A stretch of DNA of 56,899 nucleotides from Pseudomonadota bacterium (GCA_005804965.1 SYOC01000241.1:1-56899); one strand, 5' to 3'. Shown: positions 15,567-25,448, counted from the stretch's first letter. The notes: generated from the letters alone by a model not told the origin. A program made the numbers and translations.

Positions 15567-17117
15567 ATGACGCACGATGCAGCCGACCTAACTACCCAAG
15601 CCACAGCAACCCCCATCTCTACAGAAGCTCGGTCCGGCCTCGACCCTTGGAAAGAGGCGGATTTACCAGCTCCACCCAGTCTCAAAGGGTTGAACTTTTT
15701 GGGCATTATTGGCCCAGGCGCGATTATCTTAGGCACGTCCATTGGCAGCGGCGAATGGTTGCTAGGACCGGCGGCGTTCGTCAAATACGGCATGTCACTG
15801 TTGTGGGTGTCGAGTGTCGCCATTCTCTTGCAGACCATCCTCAACACAGAACTCATTCGCTACACACTCTACACGGGCGAACCGGCAATCACCGGCTTCA
15901 TGCGCACGAAGCCGCACTCGACGTTTTGGGCGGTGCTGTACACGTTATTCTACTTCCTGCAAGTCGGCTGGCCAGCATGGGCAGGAGCAGCAGCGGGTGC
16001 GATTTTTTACGTAGGCACCGGACAGCCTGCCGGGCCAGAAGCGGCTTCTGTCGTGTACTGGATTGGTGTTGGTACGTTCGCCGTGTGCGTGGGCATTCTC
16101 CTAACTGGCGGGCACATTGAACACACGCTGGAAATCCTCAACTGGGTGCTCATCGTCTTTATTCTCGGGACATTGCTCATCCTGAGCCTGCTCTATGCCG
16201 ATGCCAGTCGCTGGCGCGAAGCCGGCGCTGGCTTCTTTGGCTTCAATTTATCGACAGGCACGTTTGCGTTCTTTCCGCCGGGTGCAGACTGGTTCCTGAT
16301 TGGCGCGTTCGCGGCCTACTCTGGTGCCGGCGGTGTGACCAACTTGACGCTCGCCAACTGGGCGCGAGACAAAGGCTTCGGCATGGGGCAAGTCGTCGGT
16401 TTTATCCCCGCTGCCGTGGGCGGACAGCGCGTTTTGCTCGCGCATTCTGGCAGTACCTTTCCCATGACACCGAAGAATTTACAGAAATGGCGCGGCTGGT
16501 GGGGGATCGTCAGCCTCGACCAATGGGGCGTTTTCTTTCTCGGGGCATTGCTCGGCATGGGGCTCCCGGCGGTACTCTACACGTCATTTCTGCCGCCAGG
16601 AGAAGACATTCGCGGGCTTGCCGTGGCTACCGCACTGGCCAAAGCGATGTCATCGCAAGGCGGGGCCTTTCTCGGCTTCCTCGTAGCGTTCATGGGCGCG
16701 TGGATGTTGTTCAAGACCCAGCTCGACATCCTCGAAGGGACTGTACGCGCCGTGACCGATATCTTGTGGACGGGCAGTGCGCGGGTGCGCGGTGTGAGCG
16801 GTGGCGACGTGCGGCGGGTCTATTATTCCGTGCTGGCCGGGTTTGTAATCTGGGGGGTCATCGCTTCCAGCTTGGCGCAACCGATTGTGTTGTTGCAACT
16901 CGGTGCCAACGTTGCCGGGATCGTCCTCGCCATCAGTTCCATGCATATTCTCTACGTCAACACGACCTTCCTACCAAAAGAGATTCAACCGCCCTTGTGG
17001 CGGCGTTGCGCTTTGGTGCTGCTGACACTCTTCTATGGATTCTTCGTTTACCTGTGGCTGATGGGCGGATTCATTCCTGACCCTAGCAAAGGGTTTTTGT
17101 TCAGTGTTTTTCGCTAA
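15567..17117 (+). CDS. Nramp-like (LeuT-fold) divalent-metal transporter family protein
   Basis: A 516-residue polytopic membrane protein with about 11-12 predicted helices after a hydrophilic N-terminus of about 40 residues. The first helix carries [20 protein letters not shown], comparable to the helix-1 metal-site region of Nramp transporters (GPGLLVSIGFIDPGN), but the signature DPGN aspartate is replaced by GSGE. It therefore belongs to a divergent Nramp-related branch, and its substrate need not be Mn or Fe. Start chosen at the ATG with gaggaacg upstream. Its last 17 bases overlap the convergent YkgJ-type gene. Confident for fold; low for substrate. Confidence 0.75.
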   Translation: MTHDAADLTTQATATPISTEARSGLDPWKEADLPAPPSLKGLNFLGIIGPGAIILGTSIGSGEWLLGPAAFVKYGMSLLWVSSVAILLQTILNTELIRYTLYTGEPAITGFMRTKPHSTFWAVLYTLFYFLQVGWPAWAGAAAGAIFYVGTGQPAGPEAASVVYWIGVGTFAVCVGILLTGGHIEHTLEILNWVLIVFILGTLLILSLLYADASRWREAGAGFFGFNLSTGTFAFFPPGADWFLIGAFAAYSGAGGVTNLTLANWARDKGFGMGQVVGFIPAAVGGQRVLLAHSGSTFPMTPKNLQKWRGWWGIVSLDQWGVFFLGALLGMGLPAVLYTSFLPPGEDIRGLAVATALAKAMSSQGGAFLGFLVAFMGAWMLFKTQLDILEGTVRAVTDILWTGSARVRGVSGGDVRRVYYSVLAGFVIWGVIASSLAQPIVLLQLGANVAGIVLAISSMHILYVNTTFLPKEIQPPLWRRCALVLLTLFYGFFVYLWLMGGFIPDPSKGFLFSVFR

Positions 17118-17373
17118 GATCAGGGCAGGTCGCTTCCTCCAGAGCAGCCAGATTCGCCAATGCCTCCGTGCGGCTACCGCCACACATATCGAGTGAGGGT
17201 TGTAGGCCAGAGCAGCACTGCGGTCGTTCTGGTCGTCCAAAGATGGCGCAACGGAAATCTGCCGTGAGTTGTACGCATCGCACGCCTGCGGGCTTGCCAT
17301 CGGGCATCCCAGGAATCGGACTCGTGATCGAAGGGGCAATGCAACACGCCCCGCACTGAGGGCGACACGGCAT
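17101..17373 (-). CDS. YkgJ-family cysteine-cluster protein
   Basis: A 90-residue protein starting [15 protein letters not shown] with the motif [16 protein letters not shown] and further cysteines (FRCAIFG, then RPQCC). This is the layout of the UPF0153/YkgJ putative zinc- or iron-chelating family, which has eight conserved cysteines. Longer starts (ATG 17400, GTG 17418) exist but add sequence not seen in the family. It overlaps the end of the Nramp-like gene by 17 bases on the opposite strand. Biochemical role unknown. Confidence 0.8.
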   Translation of the reverse strand: MPCRPQCGACCIAPSITSPIPGMPDGKPAGVRCVQLTADFRCAIFGRPERPQCCSGLQPSLDMCGGSRTEALANLAALEEATCPDLSEKH

Positions 17374-17439
17374 GGCGATTGTTCGCGGGAGGCAAGGCAT
17401 GTTCGCTCGCAGAGACACTGGACTGATGACGCTTCTGCC

Positions 17440-17468
17440 AAAAAAAAGGGCGGGTAAAAAACCCGCCC
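17440..17468 (-). terminator. Rho-independent terminator of the amidohydrolase gene
   Basis: Read on the minus strand it is an 8-bp perfect GC-rich stem (gggcgggt / acccgccc) with a 5-nt loop, followed by eight T. It lies 31 bases past the stop of the 17499-19184 gene: a textbook intrinsic terminator. Confidence 0.9.
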
Positions 17469-17498
17469 CTGTTCTTGCTGCCTGTGTGTCGCGAAGGA

Positions 17499-19184
17499 TT
17501 ACATGCCTGCGCGTAGCACTTGTCCCGGCAGTGCACCGGTGTGCTTGCCGTCTTCGAGCAGCACGTGCCCGTTGACGAGGGTGTAGTTCACTCCCTTCGC
17601 TGGCATGACCAAGCGACGACCACCACCCGGCAGGTCATAGCGCATCTCAGCGCGTTTGCCAGAACCGATGGTGTTGAGATCGAAGATCGTCACATCAGCT
17701 GCCTTGCCGACAGCCAACATGCCACGATCCTTGATGCCGAAGAAATTGGCCGGCTCAGAGGTAATGCGGCGTACTGCATGCTCTAGCGTCATCGCGCTCT
17801 TGTCGCGCACCCAGGTGCCAATCAGATAGGTGCAGTAGCCAGCGTCGCATAACATGTCAACGTGGGCTCCACCATCGGAGAGGCCGATCATCACGCGCGA
17901 GTCGGTAATCAGTTCAGGAATCCGCTCTTCCGTGGCATTGAAGAGTTCCATCGTGTACTGCGTGTTCATGTCATCTTCAATCGAGAGATCAAAGAACGTA
18001 TCGAGTGCGTCTCGGCCACGATCCGCCGCCACTTGCGACACCGTCTTGCCTTCGCAGGATTTCAGCGCCGGGTTGGTCACTTCTTTCACCACGAGGCGAT
18101 TCCATAGGGTCTTATCCGAGAAGATGCGTGGCTCTTGCAACGCCTTGCGGAACGCGGTGCGGAAGGATTCTTCGCGGTAGAGGGTCTTTTGGGCTTCCAC
18201 CGTCTGGTTGAAAGCTGGCTTCCACGACGGCATATTGGCGAAGATAAATGGGTTGCGCAGGTTGATCTGAATGATCAACGGGCGGCAGGTCACTTGCGGG
18301 ATCGCGCCACGCTTGAGCAGAGACTCGGTCTGACGCAGCGTGTCCTGACACATTTCCGGCTTGTCATCACGGTTGAGCAACGCCAGCCAAGTGACTGGGC
18401 GTTGGCTTTCCGTGAGCAGGTGATTCAGCAGATCGTAGTCGCTCTCGGAGACCATGCTAGGCGAATCATTCAACGCCAATTCGATAACACCACGCCCCAA
18501 GTCACGCAGGACGTTGCAATAAGCGGTGAGTTCTTCGCGGCTGGACAGGCGGCAGGCCAGCGGACGCCCTTGATAACCGATGTGCTGTGGACCATTTGTG
18601 GTCGACAGACCCATCGCGCCAACGGAGAGCGCCTCACGGAGCAGCGCGGCAATCTGCACGGTTTCTTCTTTCGTGGCCGAGCGTTCCATCGACTCCTCGC
18701 CCATTACGAAATGGCGGAACGGAGTGAGCGGGGCCATGAATCCGACGTTGAGTCCGACGCCACGTTTCTGGGCAGCGTTCATGTACTCGGGGAAGGTGGT
18801 CCAGTCCCAGGTCACACCTTTGGCGAGCACTTCAAACGGGATAGCTTCCACGTTGACGAGGTCCCACGCGGCGATCTCACGGGCTTCGGGTTTGCATGGG
18901 GCCAAGCCCACGCCGCAGTTGCCCATGATGTGGCTGGTGACGCCATGCCAAGACGAGCAGGTGAACAAGGGGTCCCAGCAGACTTGCGCATCGTAGTGCG
19001 TGTGCGGGTCGATAAACCCTGGAGAAACAATCAGGTCGGAAGCATCGATCACGCGCTTCGCGCCGTCGGTCACTTTGCCGATGGCAGCGATCTTCCCCCC
19101 GGCGATCGCTATATCCGCCCGGATCGGCGCCGCGCCGGTTCCATCGACAACGGTCCCATTTCTAATCACGACATCGTATGACAT
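17499..19184 (-). CDS. N-acyl-D-amino-acid deacylase family amidohydrolase
   Basis: A 561-residue amidohydrolase-superfamily enzyme of the D-aminoacylase/COG3653 type. The N-terminal beta domain ([13 protein letters not shown]) is followed by the metal motif [11 protein letters not shown] (H61, H63). Then come GNCGVG, the [10 protein letters not shown] aspartate loop and the C-terminal [14 protein letters not shown] typical of the family. It would hydrolyse an N-acyl or related amide/carbamate bond. The ATG with a strong aggaggga ribosome-binding site 10 bases upstream was chosen; an upstream ATG at 19286 adds 34 unrelated residues. A strong intrinsic terminator follows. Substrate unassigned. 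Confidence 0.88.
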   Translation of the reverse strand: MSYDVVIRNGTVVDGTGAAPIRADIAIAGGKIAAIGKVTDGAKRVIDASDLIVSPGFIDPHTHYDAQVCWDPLFTCSSWHGVTSHIMGNCGVGLAPCKPEAREIAAWDLVNVEAIPFEVLAKGVTWDWTTFPEYMNAAQKRGVGLNVGFMAPLTPFRHFVMGEESMERSATKEETVQIAALLREALSVGAMGLSTTNGPQHIGYQGRPLACRLSSREELTAYCNVLRDLGRGVIELALNDSPSMVSESDYDLLNHLLTESQRPVTWLALLNRDDKPEMCQDTLRQTESLLKRGAIPQVTCRPLIIQINLRNPFIFANMPSWKPAFNQTVEAQKTLYREESFRTAFRKALQEPRIFSDKTLWNRLVVKEVTNPALKSCEGKTVSQVAADRGRDALDTFFDLSIEDDMNTQYTMELFNATEERIPELITDSRVMIGLSDGGAHVDMLCDAGYCTYLIGTWVRDKSAMTLEHAVRRITSEPANFFGIKDRGMLAVGKAADVTIFDLNTIGSGKRAEMRYDLPGGGRRLVMPAKGVNYTLVNGHVLLEDGKHTGALPGQVLRAGM

Positions 19185-19296
19185 AAAACGTCTCCCTCCT
19201 TTTAGGATGGCAGCATTGAGTAGATTGAACGTCACCCTAGCGCTATTTTCTTGCCAGGGAAAGGGTTCACCCACATTTTTTGGCACAGAGTGAGGG

Positions 19297-19536
19297 TTAG
19301 AGCAGCTTCACCAGCGTCGCCATGATGCTGACTGCCGCCACCATCATCATGCCTAGACAAAGAGTCAGACGATATTCTAACTCTTTTAAGCCTCGCTCGA
19401 AGTCCTCTTTCGTCACAAGCCGGTCATCAACGAGGCCAGCAATGGCTTGTGCCTGTACTTCAGCCTGCTCTTCTGAGACCCCTACGGCTTTCAGCCTCTT
19501 CACATACGCATACGTATCGAAAGTGATAGTGCTCAT
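19297..19536 (-). CDS. CCDC90/DUF1640-like small coiled-coil membrane protein
   Basis: A 79-residue protein. The N-terminus (STITFDTYAYVKRLKAVG, then EEQAEVQAQAIAGLV) and helical middle resemble the bacterial DUF1640/CCDC90 family of coiled-coil proteins, and the C-terminal 22 residues form a membrane helix (CLGMMMVAAVSIMATLV). It is transcribed away from the acyl-CoA dehydrogenase gene and lies 112 bases upstream of the amidohydrolase start on the same strand. The ribosome-binding site is weak. Function of this family in bacteria is unknown. Confidence 0.7.
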   Translation of the reverse strand: MSTITFDTYAYVKRLKAVGVSEEQAEVQAQAIAGLVDDRLVTKEDFERGLKELEYRLTLCLGMMMVAAVSIMATLVKLL

Positions 19537-19661
19537 GCACGAAACTATAAGGGGTGAAAAAGAAAGGTGCAATCTGCAACCATCTGTTCTGTTCCCGCCC
19601 TTGTCGTCTCGCCGTGAACCTCGTACATCATTGCCTCATTACATCCGGAAGGAGAACGCGT

Positions 19662-20960
19662 ATGGCCTGGGATTTTGAGACCGAGCCGGAATTCCAAAAA
19701 GAACTCGATTGGATCGAACAATTTGTCCGTGAAGAAGTCGAACCACTGGAACACGTGTTGGGCAGCCAATATGACGTGCACAACCCGCGCAATCAGAAGC
19801 TCGTGCGCCCGTTACAAGCCGAAGTAAGGAAACGCAAACTGTGGGCGTGTCACCTCGGACCGGAACTCGGCGGGCCAGGCTATGGCCAACTGAAGCTTGC
19901 CCTGATGAACGAGATTTTGGGCCGTGCCCGCTTTGCCTCCGTGGTGTTTGGTACGCAAGCGCCGGACACCGGCAACGCGGAGATTCTCGCGCACTACGGC
20001 ACGCCCGAGCAGAAGAAACAATTTCTCGAGCCGCTGCTCAATAACGAGATTGTGTCGTGCTTTTCCATGACCGAGCCGCATGCCGGTGCCGACCCCAAGA
20101 TGTTCAAGTGCCGTGCCGAGCTGAAGGGCGACTTTTGGGTCATCAATGGCGAGAAGTGGTTTTCCTCGAACGCCCGCTTTTCGTCGTTCCTGATCGTCAT
20201 GGTGGTCACCGATCCCGAGGCTCCACCACACCAGAAGATGTCGATGTTCCTCGTGCCAACCGACACGCCAGGGGTCAAGATCGTCCGCAACGTTGGTCTC
20301 GGTACCGAGCATGAAGAGACCGGCGAACATGCTTATATCCGCTACGAGGATGTACGGGTACCGCGCGAGAACCTGTTGGGACAGCGTGGCCAGGGTTTTG
20401 AAGTAGCACAAACCCGCTTGGGTGGCGGACGCATTCATCACGCCATGCGCACAGTCGGGCAGGTGAGAAAAGCCTTCGACATGATGTGCGAGCGCGTGCT
20501 GTCGCGGGAAACGCAGGGCGAGAGCCTCGCCAATAAGCAGATGGTGCAAGAACAGATCGCCGACTCGTGGATCGAGATGGAGCAGTTTCGCTTACTGGTG
20601 TTGCGTACCGCTTGGCGCATCGACAAATACAAAGACTATCGCAAAGTCCTGAAAGACATCGCCGCTATTAAAGCGCTGATGCCGAAGGTGTACCACGACG
20701 TGGTCTACCGTGCCTTGCGCTTGCACGGAGCCTTGGGACTGTCGAATGAGATGCCGTTCTCCGCCCAGATGGTCGAATCTTTCATGACCAGTCTCGCTGA
20801 CGGCCCGACCGAGGTTCACAAAGTCACAGTGGCACGACGGGTGTTGCGCGAGTACAAGGGCACCGACGGCTTATTCCCTTCGGGCCATTTGGTCTCGCGG
20901 CGCGAGCAGGCAATTGCGAAATATGGGAAGCTGTTAGAGCTGGAGGTGGGGAATCTGTAA
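19662..20960 (+). CDS. acyl-CoA dehydrogenase, ACAD10/11-like
   Basis: A 432-residue FAD-dependent acyl-CoA dehydrogenase that introduces the alpha-beta double bond in a CoA thioester. Diagnostic segments are GTPEQKKQFLEPLLN, then CFSMTEPHAGADPK, INGEKWFSSNA, a C-terminal RALRLHGALGLSNEMPF and SLADGPTEVHK, the last being typical of the ACAD10/11 group. The start is fixed by ggaaggaga upstream of the ATG at 19662. Oddly for beta-oxidation, no CoA ligase, enoyl-CoA hydratase or thiolase is beside it. A hairpin follows within 10 bases of the stop. Confidence 0.92.
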   Translation: MAWDFETEPEFQKELDWIEQFVREEVEPLEHVLGSQYDVHNPRNQKLVRPLQAEVRKRKLWACHLGPELGGPGYGQLKLALMNEILGRARFASVVFGTQAPDTGNAEILAHYGTPEQKKQFLEPLLNNEIVSCFSMTEPHAGADPKMFKCRAELKGDFWVINGEKWFSSNARFSSFLIVMVVTDPEAPPHQKMSMFLVPTDTPGVKIVRNVGLGTEHEETGEHAYIRYEDVRVPRENLLGQRGQGFEVAQTRLGGGRIHHAMRTVGQVRKAFDMMCERVLSRETQGESLANKQMVQEQIADSWIEMEQFRLLVLRTAWRIDKYKDYRKVLKDIAAIKALMPKVYHDVVYRALRLHGALGLSNEMPFSAQMVESFMTSLADGPTEVHKVTVARRVLREYKGTDGLFPSGHLVSRREQAIAKYGKLLELEVGNL

Positions 20961-20968
20961 TTTTGCAG

Positions 20969-20988
20969 GGGCACGGTGCGCCGTGCCC
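20969..20988 (+). terminator. hairpin after the acyl-CoA dehydrogenase gene
   Basis: An 8-bp perfect stem (gggcacgg / ccgtgccc) with a tgcg loop lies 8 bases past the stop, followed by ttac rather than a full U-run. It may be a terminator or a member of the 'gggcacgg-loop-ccgtgccc' intergenic repeat class. Confidence 0.5.
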
Positions 20989-21025
20989 TTACTTTGTGAG
21001 ATTACTCTTTCGCAAAAGAGAACAC

Positions 21026-21688
21026 ATGGTACTCGAAGTCTATGGGACTCTCTGGCTCGCGCTCCTCGGGATGTCTTTCTCTGCTTTCTGTTTTTCCAAT
21101 ACCATCGCGCTCTTGATTTTGCGCAAACGGTTCGCGCAGCCGCCTGCGCCTGTTCCTTTACAGAAGGGTATCAGTATTGGGCTAAACGTTGCTCTCGGGC
21201 TCTTTAGTCTTTTCTGGGTATATGCTTTCTGGACGGGAGCAAAAGCTGTCGTCAGAGCCATGACGAATGAAGATTTCATTCCCCTTCTGTTCCTCGCCTT
21301 TTCTCCTCCTTTTACGCTCCTCGTTTCGTGGATCCTCTTCAGGATATCGATGCGTGCACGATCGGAGGAAGTCGCACAGTTGTCGGAGGAAATTCATATG
21401 CTGGATGCTCTGAAAATTGCTTCCGACGATTGGAGCGATGCGTGGCGCACTCGTGAGATGACTGCCATGAAAGCGCAACTCGCAGAGACCCCAGAACGCA
21501 TCGCCGGTTGGTTACAGGACTGGCGCACGAAGGGTTCCCAGCGTTTCAGAGGGAAAGCGCTGCGTGTGGTCTTGCTGCTAGGGAAGCCTGATTATCACGT
21601 GATCCTGAGTATGTTGGAAAAAAACAATAGGGAAGATATTCAGCGGTGGAGCCTTATGACCGGGAAAGATATCCCTCGCTGGAAGTGA
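21026..21688 (+). CDS. hypothetical membrane protein with three TM helices
   Basis: A 220-residue protein. Three hydrophobic helices are visible (about 8-32, 48-70 and 84-108), followed by a charged soluble C-terminal half rich in Glu, Arg and Trp (SDDWSDAWRTREM, then RIAGWLQDWR). No family was recognised. The ATG at 21026 with aagaga upstream places the first helix near the N-terminus; the alternative start at 20963 would lie inside the preceding hairpin. Codon use looks less GC-biased than neighbouring enzymes, which might reflect recent acquisition. It ends in a long inverted repeat shared with the convergent SDR gene. Confidence 0.6.
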   Translation: MVLEVYGTLWLALLGMSFSAFCFSNTIALLILRKRFAQPPAPVPLQKGISIGLNVALGLFSLFWVYAFWTGAKAVVRAMTNEDFIPLLFLAFSPPFTLLVSWILFRISMRARSEEVAQLSEEIHMLDALKIASDDWSDAWRTREMTAMKAQLAETPERIAGWLQDWRTKGSQRFRGKALRVVLLLGKPDYHVILSMLEKNNREDIQRWSLMTGKDIPRWK

Positions 21689-21733
21689 GGAATTCCTTCT
21701 CCCCCGAGTGGGAGGCGCGAACAGGAATTCCTC
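21687..21733. terminator. long inverted repeat between convergent genes
   Basis: The 11-base arms gaggaattcct and aggaattcctc enclose a 25-nt spacer that contains a further small hairpin (ctccc...gggag). It starts within the stop codon of the membrane-protein gene and lies 34 bases from the SDR stop, so it probably terminates both transcripts. Confidence 0.6.
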
Positions 21734-21766
21734 ATTGTGTCCCTCTTGAAGAAGGACTCGGAGTCA

Positions 21767-22567
21767 TCACCCAATCTTCGCGGCCTGCCCACCATCGACT
21801 GGCAGAATCACGCCGGTGATGAATTTCGCTTCGTCGGAGTTCAAGAACAACGCCGCATGGGCGATGTCCCAGCCCGTCCCCATTTTGGCACCAAGCGGAA
21901 CGATAGCATCGCGCTCCTTGCGGAGTTGTTCCTTAGAAATCCCGCGTGCCTTAGAAATACCCTCGATGGCCATTGGCGTGTCCATCAGCCCGGGCATGAT
22001 GCAATTCACGCGCACCCCGTACTTGGCATTGGATAGCGCCAACTGATTGGTGATGGCGTTCACTCCAGCTTTGGACGTTTTGTACGCGAGAATCCCCACG
22101 TTACACACGGCGGCAATCGACGAAATGTTGAGAATCGCGCCGCTGTGTTGCCCACGCATGATGGGGATAACATGCTTACAGGGCATGATGACGCTCTTCA
22201 TGTTGACCGCGAGAATACGGTCCCATGCTTCTTCTGTGATTTGATTGAGACCACCATCATTGTCGCCAATGCCGACGTTGTTATGCAGAATGTCGATGCG
22301 CCCGAACTGCTGAACGCAAGCGTCAGCCATTTTTTTGCAGTCTTCGCTTTTCGTCGCATCCGCTTGGAAAGGCATGGCGGTGCCACCTTCTTTCGTAATC
22401 ATGGCGCAGGTGTCCTCGGCAGAACCGAGCCGATAATCGACCACCAGCACCTTCGCACCCTCACGTGCATACAAGAGTGCAGACGCACGCCCGTTACCAA
22501 TCGTCTCGCCCGGCGTTTGTCCGGCACCGACGACGATGGCGATTTTATCTTTGAGTCGGTCAGACAT
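21767..22567 (-). CDS. short-chain dehydrogenase/reductase
   Basis: A 266-residue classical SDR. It has a Rossmann nucleotide motif (VVGAGQTPGETIGNG), slightly longer than the usual TGxxxGxG, then HNNVG for the NNAG motif, catalytic S150 in NISS and Y162/K166 in AYKTSK. The C-terminus FITGVILPVDGG is typical. It would be an NAD(P)-dependent oxidoreductase on an alcohol or ketone. It precedes nothing on its strand but lies near a CMD-like gene and an acyl-CoA dehydrogenase, so a catabolic context is plausible. Substrate unknown. Confidence 0.92.
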   Translation of the reverse strand: MSDRLKDKIAIVVGAGQTPGETIGNGRASALLYAREGAKVLVVDYRLGSAEDTCAMITKEGGTAMPFQADATKSEDCKKMADACVQQFGRIDILHNNVGIGDNDGGLNQITEEAWDRILAVNMKSVIMPCKHVIPIMRGQHSGAILNISSIAAVCNVGILAYKTSKAGVNAITNQLALSNAKYGVRVNCIMPGLMDTPMAIEGISKARGISKEQLRKERDAIVPLGAKMGTGWDIAHAALFLNSDEAKFITGVILPVDGGQAAKIG

Positions 22568-22701
22568 AGCAATCTCCTCTGACGAGATCCTCGCTCATTC
22601 TTCTCTTTTCCTTCAACGTCAGACAGAGAGTTGAGACAGAGACAGAGCGGAACTCTTGTTCTCCTCTCTATCTCCCCTCTCTATCTCTATCCCCATCTGC
22701 C

Positions 22702-23265
22702 TCAGGTATTCTCAAACGACGTGGTCAATCCGGCATCAAGCTGCACGCCCAGCGTATTCAACGCCATCGACACAAGGTTGTACTGTCCCACAGCAAAGAC
22801 GATATCCATCAGTTGCTGGGTGTTGTAGGACTTGCTCAACCCTTGCCAAGTTGCATCAGAGATGCAGGCGTCTTTGTGCAGCTCGTCGGTAGCTTTGAGT
22901 AGCAAGGTGTCCTGCTCGTTCCAGCCTTTGGCGGTCGGACCGATTTTGATGCGATGCACTTCGTCATCCGTGAGTCCGGCTTGCTTGCCGATGCGCACGT
23001 GCTGCGCCCACTCGTATTCGGCTTCGCAGAGCCAGCCGATGCGCAAGATGACCAGTTCGCGTTCGCGCGCAGGCACAGTCGATTTGAACAGCACGTGGTT
23101 GCCAAACACCAGCCAGCGTTTCATCAGGTCGGGGTGGTGCGCCAGGGTCTTAAAGATATTGGGCACCTCGCCCTGCCCGACTTTGATCTCACGCAGACTT
23201 TGCTTCACCGTGTCGCTCCATTGCGTCTCCGGGATGGGCTCCACGCGGGGTTTACTGAGTTTCAT
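22702..23265 (-). CDS. carboxymuconolactone decarboxylase/AhpD-fold protein
   Basis: A 187-residue helical protein of the CMD/AhpD-like fold (RERELVILRIGWLCEAEYEWAQHVRIG, then QAGLTDDEVHRI). It lacks the CxxC of peroxidase-type AhpD, having Cys followed by EAEYEW, so it is more likely a decarboxylase-like or uncharacterised member. It is transcribed towards the SDR gene with 134 bases between them that contain only purine/pyrimidine-rich low-complexity sequence (gagacagagacagag and ctctatctc). Probably part of the same catabolic set as the SDR; reaction unassigned. Confidence 0.82.
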   Translation of the reverse strand: MKLSKPRVEPIPETQWSDTVKQSLREIKVGQGEVPNIFKTLAHHPDLMKRWLVFGNHVLFKSTVPARERELVILRIGWLCEAEYEWAQHVRIGKQAGLTDDEVHRIKIGPTAKGWNEQDTLLLKATDELHKDACISDATWQGLSKSYNTQQLMDIVFAVGQYNLVSMALNTLGVQLDAGLTTSFENT

Positions 23266-23568
23266 AGCAATCTCCCTTCATTAGAGAAAAATAATGTTCG
23301 TGCTTCGGAGGAACGGGTGTTCCGGCTTGCGCTCCTCTTTATGCTTGAACTTCCCAGTGGGCGCAAGAAGAGCCAAGAAAAGTGCCGAGGTGCGGCAGAA
23401 GTTGAAGAATTGTCGTTCGTTCCCTACAATTGACGCGATCACAAGGTTGGCCTTTCCAACCCCGAGGTTCCCATTCTCCACGAAGATCCTACCCGCTCCT
23501 ACCGCGCTCCACGCCTTGTCGCCGCCCAAGACCTCTGCGACAATCGCCTCATCTTTGGCGACAACCTC

Positions 23569-24747
23569 TTGACTCTCCAAGCGCTGGCGCAAGAGTTCAC
23601 TGGCACGATCAAATGCATCTATATTGATCCGCCGTACAATACCGGGAGCGCATTCACACATTATACCGACGCGCTTGAGCGCTCGGCTTGGTTAGACTTC
23701 ATGAAAGCCCGGCTACTCCTGCTGTGGAAGCTGCTGCGTGAGGACGGCCTCTTGGTCGTGCAGATTGACGATAATGAGTTCGCGCGGTTGTTCTTGTTCA
23801 TGGCCGAAGTGTGCGGCGAACATAATCTGAAGGTGATCGTGGTCAAAATGGCTGAACCCACCGGCGTGAAGATGGTGCACGTCCTTGAGAGCGGGGGGAT
23901 TCCCAAGCTGAAGGAGTACCTCATCCTGGCCGGAAAGTCTGGCATTCGTAGGCTCGATGTCGAGCGAGTGCCAAAAGAGAGTTGGGATCCCGAGTATAAG
24001 CTGGTGTTGGAGAATACCAACAAACAAGAGTTGCGAGAGCTGAAGGCGATCATCGCCAATCCTGCCCGCTCCGCTGCCGAGGTGGACCGGGCGGGTCGTC
24101 TCTGCGCTCGGTTTGTCTTCATGACGGCTGAAGTCGTCTGTCGCCGTGAGACTGGAGGGCCGCCTTCAGCAAACTGGCTGCGCAGTAACGCTTGGCGGAT
24201 CGTGCGGACGGTGGCGACGAGCAGTAATGCTAAACGTCTGGCCGATGCCCAGCGCCAGCGCATCGCACCCAATGCCGGTGCGTTCGTAGTCGAAACGCCA
24301 AAACGCAAGCTCTACGCGATGAAAGCTGACTATAATGCCGCAAGCGCACAGCCGCGCATGCGGGTGTTGTTTGCCGACGATTACCTCACTGTCCATCCCG
24401 GTGACTTCTGGCAAGACATCAAAACGACGGGTTTGGGCGGAGAAGGCGGGGGAGATTTCACTAGCGGGAAGAAACCGGAGGCCTTGCTCAAGCGCATCAT
24501 CGGTATGGCCACGAAGCCGGGAGATTGGGTGCTGGATGCGTTCGCCGGGTCGGGCACGACAGGCGCAGTGGCCCATAAGATGGGCCGGCGCTGGATCATG
24601 ATCGAAATGGGCGAGCATTGCCACACGCATCTCATTCCTCGCCTGACGCAGGTGATTGACGGTGCGGATAAAGGCGGTGTCACAGAAGCCGTGGGCTGGA
24701 AAGGCGGCGGTGGGTTCCGCTATTTTCGTGTGGCGGCAGCGCCGTGA
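23569..24747 (+). CDS. DNA adenine/cytosine methyltransferase, beta class, N-terminus disrupted
   Basis: A site-specific DNA methyltransferase (type III Mod-like). The catalytic motif [10 protein letters not shown] is at about residue 20 from the TTG, and the AdoMet motif FAGSGTTG is near 325, the order expected for the beta class. The start is unsatisfactory: the TTG lies inside the conserved element [15 protein letters not shown], whose first half is encoded upstream in frame. That frame is open back to a UGA at 23431. Beyond the UGA it continues to a GTG at 23317 with a GGAGG 5 bases upstream. The gene may carry a nonsense mutation, a sequencing error or a recoded UGA. No restriction subunit is adjacent, suggesting an orphan methyltransferase. 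Listed extent covers only the conventional frame. Confidence 0.75.
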   Translation: MTLQALAQEFTGTIKCIYIDPPYNTGSAFTHYTDALERSAWLDFMKARLLLLWKLLREDGLLVVQIDDNEFARLFLFMAEVCGEHNLKVIVVKMAEPTGVKMVHVLESGGIPKLKEYLILAGKSGIRRLDVERVPKESWDPEYKLVLENTNKQELRELKAIIANPARSAAEVDRAGRLCARFVFMTAEVVCRRETGGPPSANWLRSNAWRIVRTVATSSNAKRLADAQRQRIAPNAGAFVVETPKRKLYAMKADYNAASAQPRMRVLFADDYLTVHPGDFWQDIKTTGLGGEGGGDFTSGKKPEALLKRIIGMATKPGDWVLDAFAGSGTTGAVAHKMGRRWIMIEMGEHCHTHLIPRLTQVIDGADKGGVTEAVGWKGGGGFRYFRVAAAP

Positions 24748-24781
24748 TCTTGCTGAAAGCAGTATGCGCGAAGGAGCCTTC

Positions 24782-25321
24782 ATGCTGGAATTTGTCACTC
24801 GTCCGACTGGCCATGCCCCTATGGATGCCTTGCTGCGCGACGCTGGCGCACGTTGGAAAACGTTGATGGAACAGGGGGACCAGTTGGCCCCTGGTGAATT
24901 AGAAGGGTGGTATCCCATGCTGCCCGCCGATGTGGAGATTCCGCAAAAATGGGCAGCGTGTTTCTATCTCCTGCCTTATGCCGATCAAATGGCGCTCGCG
25001 TTTGCTTGGCTGCATTGGTGGCAACACTCACACGCCACCGCGCCGGGATTTATTGGCTGGCTGCATCACGGACCAGGACTCGCCCTCAATCACGTGTCGC
25101 TGCTCAAAGTGCTGACGCAGACCCAGAGCGGTGTGCTGGGTCTCGTCCACCATTTCTTGGCAACGATTGTGGAACAGGCCGGAGATTGGAACGGCGATCG
25201 TGACAGCGGCCGGGAGATTGTCACTCTTCTAGAGGAACTGGACACCGAGTATCGCTACAACGTTCATGATCGGGAGTTATGGCCGGCGGTGTTGCAGTTG
25301 CTGGCTGCGGACTCTCAGTAA
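24782..25321 (+). CDS. hypothetical protein downstream of the methyltransferase
   Basis: A 179-residue soluble protein, rich in Trp, His and Leu (FAWLHWWQHSHAT, then GWLHHGPGLALNHV), mostly helical by eye. No family was recognised. The ATG at 24782 has a good gaaggag ribosome-binding site 5-6 bases upstream and begins 34 bases after the methyltransferase stop, so the two are probably cotranscribed. It might be an accessory or specificity factor for the methyltransferase, but this rests only on position. It ends ahead of a hairpin that separates it from the convergent monooxygenase gene. Confidence 0.6.
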   Translation: MLEFVTRPTGHAPMDALLRDAGARWKTLMEQGDQLAPGELEGWYPMLPADVEIPQKWAACFYLLPYADQMALAFAWLHWWQHSHATAPGFIGWLHHGPGLALNHVSLLKVLTQTQSGVLGLVHHFLATIVEQAGDWNGDRDSGREIVTLLEELDTEYRYNVHDRELWPAVLQLLAADSQ

Positions 25322-25398
25322 ACGAAGTCAGGGAGCGTTCGGGGCAAGAGTGTTCCCGACCGAGACAATTCGCTAAACTGGGCAAAAACAGAGAACTG

Positions 25399-25420
25399 GC
25401 CACGGGCGTCGGCCCGTGGC
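25399..25420. terminator. hairpin terminator between convergent genes
   Basis: A 9-bp perfect stem (gccacgggc / gcccgtggc) with a gtcg loop, followed on the plus strand within about 14 bases by a T-rich stretch (gaggtttttct). It lies between the hypothetical gene and the flavin monooxygenase gene and probably serves the plus-strand transcript. Confidence 0.65.
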
Positions 25421-25448
25421 GGTGGAGAAGAGGTTTTTCTCTTCGCTT

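Noticed and set aside
18135-19181. Long plus-strand frame (348 codons) across the D-aminoacylase-like gene
   Set aside because: It is antisense to a well-conserved amidohydrolase with metal motifs, strong ribosome-binding site and terminator. The translation has no family features.
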